A stretch of 10,078 bases of DNA from Acidobacteriota bacterium. GTDB lineage: Bacteria; Acidobacteriota; Vicinamibacteria; Vicinamibacterales; 2-12-FULL-66-21. The notes beneath the pieces are model-generated. The model was given only the letters and a program-made list of their open reading frames with translations, made no database searches and had not been told where the DNA came from. The DNA lies in contig JACDDJ010000110.1 in NCBI GenBank assembly GCA_013817065.1, positions 1-10,078 of the forward strand. The letters are read 5' to 3'. The number at the start of each line of letters is the position of its first letter. The stretch's first letter is position 1. Shown in pieces: positions 7,774 through 10,078 of the stretch. The translations under genes were made by a program, and so were the position numbers.

Positions 7774-9636
7774 GTGCGGAGCCAGCTTGTTACCGAGGAC
7801 CTTGGATCTGTCGTCGCCGAGAGAGCGATCCCGTCGATCACGTTCTGGAATCGCCTGGAAGGGCGACCGCGCGCCGACAAGTTCGACAGGGCGCTGAAGG
7901 CCGAAGTCCGTGACGCTCTGTGGATGCTGACGCGGCAGTGGCAACTCGGCGAGTTTCGCGGCGACGATGCCGGTTCCCCGATCTTTGCGAAGGTTAGCAC
8001 GACGACTACCCGGCTTCGAAGGTATCGTGCGGCCGGCAGCGACGTCGTGGAGCCGTTCGACGACTCCGTGCCGCTCGAAGCGAAGGCCGAGCGCAGACCG
8101 CTGTCGTTCGTGCAGGGCGGCCGCGACGTCTCGCTCGACCTGCGGCTGTTAATGGGACGGCAATGGCTGAAGATGCTGGAGAAGGACATGGGGCAACTCG
8201 TCGATTTCTTGGTTGTTGCAACCGAGTTCATCGCGAGATACCCGATTCATTCCCCCGATCCTACCCAGCAGGAGGACGCCGTCTACTGCGCTCACCCCGA
8301 GGCGTGGAGCACCTTCGAAGCCGCAGCCGGTCCCCGCCGGATGGACGGGGCCAAGCTCTATTTGCACCTGAACGACGATCCAGCGAACCGTGCTTCGGAC
8401 GGTATCGGGGCCGTCGCTGGACACGAGGATCGGGTCGATGGTGTGGCCGCCCGCTTCCTCGCCTGGTTCGAGAAGCTCATCTTCCAACCGGCGACCTCGG
8501 ATGCCTGGGTACCTCCTCGCATGGAATATCAGTTCTCCTGCTCCGCGCCGGAAGCCTCGGGCGAGAAGGTGCTGACGGCCGAAGAGTACTACCACGGTCA
8601 CCTCGACTGGTACAACGTGGACATCGATGATGAGGTGCCTAGCCTCGGCGAAGGTTCGTCTGAACCGGAACTGCCTGTACCGTCAACGCAGGTCGTGCTC
8701 CCGACGCCGGTCTCCTTCGACGGGATGCCGAATACGCGCTGGTGGGCCTTCGAGGACGGCCGTACCAACTTCGGCGACGTGAAACCGGACACCACCGATC
8801 TGGCCAAGCTTCTCCTGATCGAGTTTGGACTGATCTACGCGAACGACTGGTTCCTGGTGCCGTACGCGCTGCCCGCAGGCTCGGTCGTGCACATCAAGGG
8901 CATGGCGGTGACAAACGTGTTCGGCGAGCGCACGTGGGTCGAGGCAGCCGGCCGCGGTTCCGATGATAACTGGCAGTGCTGGGCGATGTTCCTGGCGAAC
9001 ACCAAGGGCAAAGGGAACGAGGCGGCGGATACGACCCTGCTGATGTTGCCGACGGCGACGAAGGTACAGGAGGGACGTCCGATCGAGGAAGTGACGCTTA
9101 TACGCGACGAGGTCGCCAACATGGTGTGGGGCATCGAGAAGACGGTCCCGTCGCCGACGGGCGAAGGTAAGCCGGGACGAGAGGCGGCTCAAGAGATGCG
9201 GGTGTTCCTCGGCGCGCCATCCGAGCCACCGCTCGCCGCAGAGGATGCGAAGATTCGGTACCAGTTGATGAGTACGGTTCCGGAGAACTGGGTTCCGTTC
9301 ATCCCGGTGCATCGCGAGGGCGACAATCGCCGGATTCAGCTACAGCGCGCTGCCATGCTGAGGATCCTCGAGGACGACCCGGACAGACCGCGCAAGGTGC
9401 GCCCGCGCACTGCGCTGCTCCGTCAGGGGCTCGACGAGGTGGATCCGAAAGCGTACTTCGTGCATGAGGAGGAGGTGCCGCGAGCGGGCGTTCAAGTGAC
9501 GCAGAGCTTTCAGCGGACTCGTTGGCGCGATGGCCGGGCTTGGGTGTGGCTGGGTGCGCGGAAGCAAACCGGTCGAGGCGAAGGATCGAGCGGGCTGGCG
9601 TTCGATCGCATCGTGGACGTGCCACCGGAGCCGTGA
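7774..9636 (+). CDS. Conserved Trp-rich protein of unknown function (620 aa), third gene of the module
   Basis: I recognise the protein only as a member of a large unnamed family that accompanies the giant protein upstream. The GTG start is fixed by the AAGGAG seven bases away. Residues 24-33 (FWNRLEGRPR) and 44-70 (EVRDALWMLTRQWQLGEF, then GDDAGSPIF) form the signature block. The middle contains NTRWWAFEDGRTNFGDV (320-336), DLAKLLLIEFGLIYANDWFLVPY (342-364) with an aromatic-rich core, FGERTWVE and RDEVANMVWGIE (444-455). The C-terminal part has YQLMSTVPENWVPFIPVH (496-513), EEEVPRAGVQV (565-575), and GRGEGSSGLAFDRI at the end. There is no signal peptide, membrane helix or recognised catalytic motif. 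The Trp/Arg-rich blocks and length look intact. A structural or assembly partner of the first two proteins is the simplest inference from co-location. No enzyme function is claimed. Confidence 0.93.
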   Translation: MRSQLVTEDLGSVVAERAIPSITFWNRLEGRPRADKFDRALKAEVRDALWMLTRQWQLGEFRGDDAGSPIFAKVSTTTTRLRRYRAAGSDVVEPFDDSVPLEAKAERRPLSFVQGGRDVSLDLRLLMGRQWLKMLEKDMGQLVDFLVVATEFIARYPIHSPDPTQQEDAVYCAHPEAWSTFEAAAGPRRMDGAKLYLHLNDDPANRASDGIGAVAGHEDRVDGVAARFLAWFEKLIFQPATSDAWVPPRMEYQFSCSAPEASGEKVLTAEEYYHGHLDWYNVDIDDEVPSLGEGSSEPELPVPSTQVVLPTPVSFDGMPNTRWWAFEDGRTNFGDVKPDTTDLAKLLLIEFGLIYANDWFLVPYALPAGSVVHIKGMAVTNVFGERTWVEAAGRGSDDNWQCWAMFLANTKGKGNEAADTTLLMLPTATKVQEGRPIEEVTLIRDEVANMVWGIEKTVPSPTGEGKPGREAAQEMRVFLGAPSEPPLAAEDAKIRYQLMSTVPENWVPFIPVHREGDNRRIQLQRAAMLRILEDDPDRPRKVRPRTALLRQGLDEVDPKAYFVHEEEVPRAGVQVTQSFQRTRWRDGRAWVWLGARKQTGRGEGSSGLAFDRIVDVPPEP

Positions 9637-9647
9637 AAGGCTGATCG

Positions 9648-9716
9648 ATGGATGAATCGCAAGCGCGGGCTGAGGATATCGGCGACCAACTGCATGCTAG
9701 AGGAGGCCTTAGCTAG
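9648..9716 (+). CDS. 22-residue ORF, possible stub of a fourth operon gene
   Basis: An ATG lies 11 bases after the stop of the 620-residue gene, much like the 15- and 12-base gaps inside the operon. It is preceded by AAAGG at 9636-9640 with a seven-base spacer. The frame reads MDESQARAEDIGDQLHARGG and two more residues, then ends at TAG. The acidic, helical-looking start could be the N-terminus of a larger protein lost by deletion, a true short peptide, or chance. No family is recognised. It ends about 38 bases before the terminator. Confidence 0.25.
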   Translation: MDESQARAEDIGDQLHARGGLS

Positions 9717-9730
9717 TCGGCGCAGCTTGG

Positions 9731-9752
9731 GTTGCTGCACCGTTGCTGCACA
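9731..9752. repeat. Tandem 11-base repeat, two copies
   Basis: GTTGCTGCACC at 9731-9741 is followed directly by GTTGCTGCACA at 9742-9752: ten of eleven positions are identical, with a period of about one helical turn. It lies just upstream of the terminator hairpin and about 73 bases from the 3' end of the tRNA gene. Direct repeats of about 10 bases at one-turn spacing next to a tRNA 3' end resemble arm-type binding sites of tyrosine recombinases. No integrase gene is in the window, so this is only a possibility. Confidence 0.6.
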
Positions 9753-9753
9753 G

Positions 9754-9784
9754 AGGCCCCGGACTATATCCGGGGCCTTCTTTT
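9754..9784 (+). terminator. Rho-independent terminator after the three-gene operon
   Basis: A perfect 10-bp stem, AGGCCCCGGA (9754-9763) paired with TCCGGGGCCT (9769-9778), closes a five-base CTATA loop and is followed by TCTTTT. It is oriented to stop + strand transcription coming from the large genes. The minus-strand reading has the same hairpin but no U-run after it, so it would be at best a weak terminator for the convergent tRNA transcript. Confidence 0.88.
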
Positions 9785-9824
9785 GCTCTTCATGTTTTAC
9801 CTGCAAACCTTCGCTTTCTCCGAG

Positions 9825-9896
9825 TGGGCGATGCTGGTTTCGAACCAGCGACCTCTGCCGTGTGAAGGCAGCGCTCTCCCGCTGAGCTAATCGCCC
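9825..9896 (-). tRNA. tRNA-Val (anticodon CAC)
   Basis: Read on the minus strand, the 72-base gene folds into a complete cloverleaf: acceptor GGGCGAT/ATCGCCC (7 bp), D-stem GCTC/GAGC, anticodon stem CTGCC/GGCAG with loop TTCACAC, and T-stem GCTGG/CCAGC with loop TTCGAAA. The discriminator base is A. The central triplet CAC reads the valine codon GUG. CCA is not encoded; the discriminator is followed by CTC. The gene is convergent with the large operon, and its 3' end, the usual integration target of genomic islands, faces that operon. Confidence 0.95.
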
Positions 9897-9906
9897 TAGA
9901 GGACGA

Positions 9907-9935
9907 AATATATCACCCTCGGAAGTCCTTGTTAA
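9907..9935 (-). promoter_or_regulatory. Sigma-70-type promoter of the tRNA-Val gene
   Basis: On the minus strand a TTAACA -35 box (9935-9930) and a TATATT -10 box (9912-9907) are separated by exactly 17 bases. Each differs from consensus at one position. A start about seven bases past the -10 box falls near 9900, a few bases before the mature 5' end of the tRNA at 9896, as expected for a tRNA gene. Confidence 0.7.
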
Positions 9936-9965
9936 GTTGCGTTGGCCTTAGTACTACAGCCGCAG

Positions 9966-10078
9966 TTAGCCATCGAAGGTAGCTCCTCGACTACGGTAGT
10001 GACAGCGTTTGGCCCGCATCTGGTGACGTCTTCGCCAGCGCGACCAGTGTAGAGATTCTTCTTTTCGCACCAACCGCT
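9966..10078 (-). CDS. C-terminal tail of a probable IS701-type transposase (rest outside window)
   Basis: A minus-strand frame enters from the right edge (first full codon ends at 10076) and stops with TAA at 9968-9966 after 36 residues. It contains LHWSRWRRRHQ, then RAKRCHYRSR, followed by a short tail. From memory, the pattern W-S-x-W-R-R-x-H-Q followed about five residues later by an HY-x-x-R element is typical of the C-termini of actinobacterial IS701-family DDE transposases. The two other minus-strand frames are also open over part of this stretch, so the call rests on the motif alone. Whether the element is intact cannot be seen. The inverted repeat of such an element would lie between 9966 and the tRNA gene, but I could not define it. 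Confidence 0.45.
   Translation of the reverse strand, partial: RLVRKEESLHWSRWRRRHQMRAKRCHYRSRGATFDG

Noticed and set aside
1..9636. Identification of the module as a phage tail or extracellular contractile injection system
   Set aside because: No sheath, tube, baseplate, LysM or AAA+ ATPase sequence is present in the window. The large size and coiled coil alone do not justify the label.
9652..9885. 77-residue + strand frame across the terminator and tRNA
   Set aside because: Its C-terminus (CWFRTSDLCRVKAALSR) is the translation of the reverse complement of the tRNA, a well-known source of false protein predictions, and it reads through a strong terminator.
9990..10000. Small palindrome ACTAC-G-GTAGT
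   Set aside because: The one-base centre cannot form a hairpin loop, and the sequence falls inside the transposase-like reading frame, so chance is the simplest explanation.
9932..10078. Second minus-strand frame, 48 residues, open from the right edge to TAA at 9934-9932
   Set aside because: It overlaps the transposase-like frame, has no familiar motif and mixed composition. Both cannot easily be real, and the other has the better motif.

Overview
This GC-rich window (about 60 % G+C by eye) holds a tight co-directional block of three large protein genes on the + strand, filling positions 1 to 9636. It is followed by a short boundary region with a terminator, a tRNA-Val gene on the opposite strand and, at the right edge, what looks like the tail of a transposase. 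The high G+C, a GTG start, Shine-Dalgarno-led genes, a tRNA gene without an encoded CCA and an IS701-like transposase tail all fit an actinobacterium or a similar high-GC soil lineage. This is only a weak taxonomic inference.

Positions 1-9636. The first gene is cut by the left edge: its frame is open from base 1, and conserved-looking sequence precedes the first possible GTG. It encodes a protein with a central pair of membrane segments and a conserved C-terminal domain. A 15-base gap leads to a giant 1879-residue gene with an N-terminal coiled coil, an internal 51-residue duplication and several strongly conserved-looking blocks. Twelve bases later comes a 620-residue gene rich in Trp motifs. 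The spacing and ribosome binding sites indicate one operon. I recall all three proteins as members of large conserved families that usually travel together, but I know no named function or mechanism for them. I therefore annotate them as an uncharacterised three-component module, probably with more components upstream of the window. Nothing here identifies it as a phage tail, a contractile injection system or a restriction system.

Positions 9637-9824. Eleven bases after the third gene, an ATG with a ribosome-binding-like sequence opens a 22-codon reading frame that stops almost at once; it may be the stub of a lost fourth operon gene. A tandem 11-base repeat and a strong rho-independent terminator close the operon.

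Positions 9825-10078. A complete tRNA-Val with anticodon CAC runs on the minus strand, its 3' end facing the operon, with a good sigma-70-type promoter upstream. Beyond that, the last 36 codons of a minus-strand frame resemble the C-terminus of an IS701-type transposase. The tRNA 3' end, the repeat, the stub gene and the transposase tail together suggest the edge of an accessory region.
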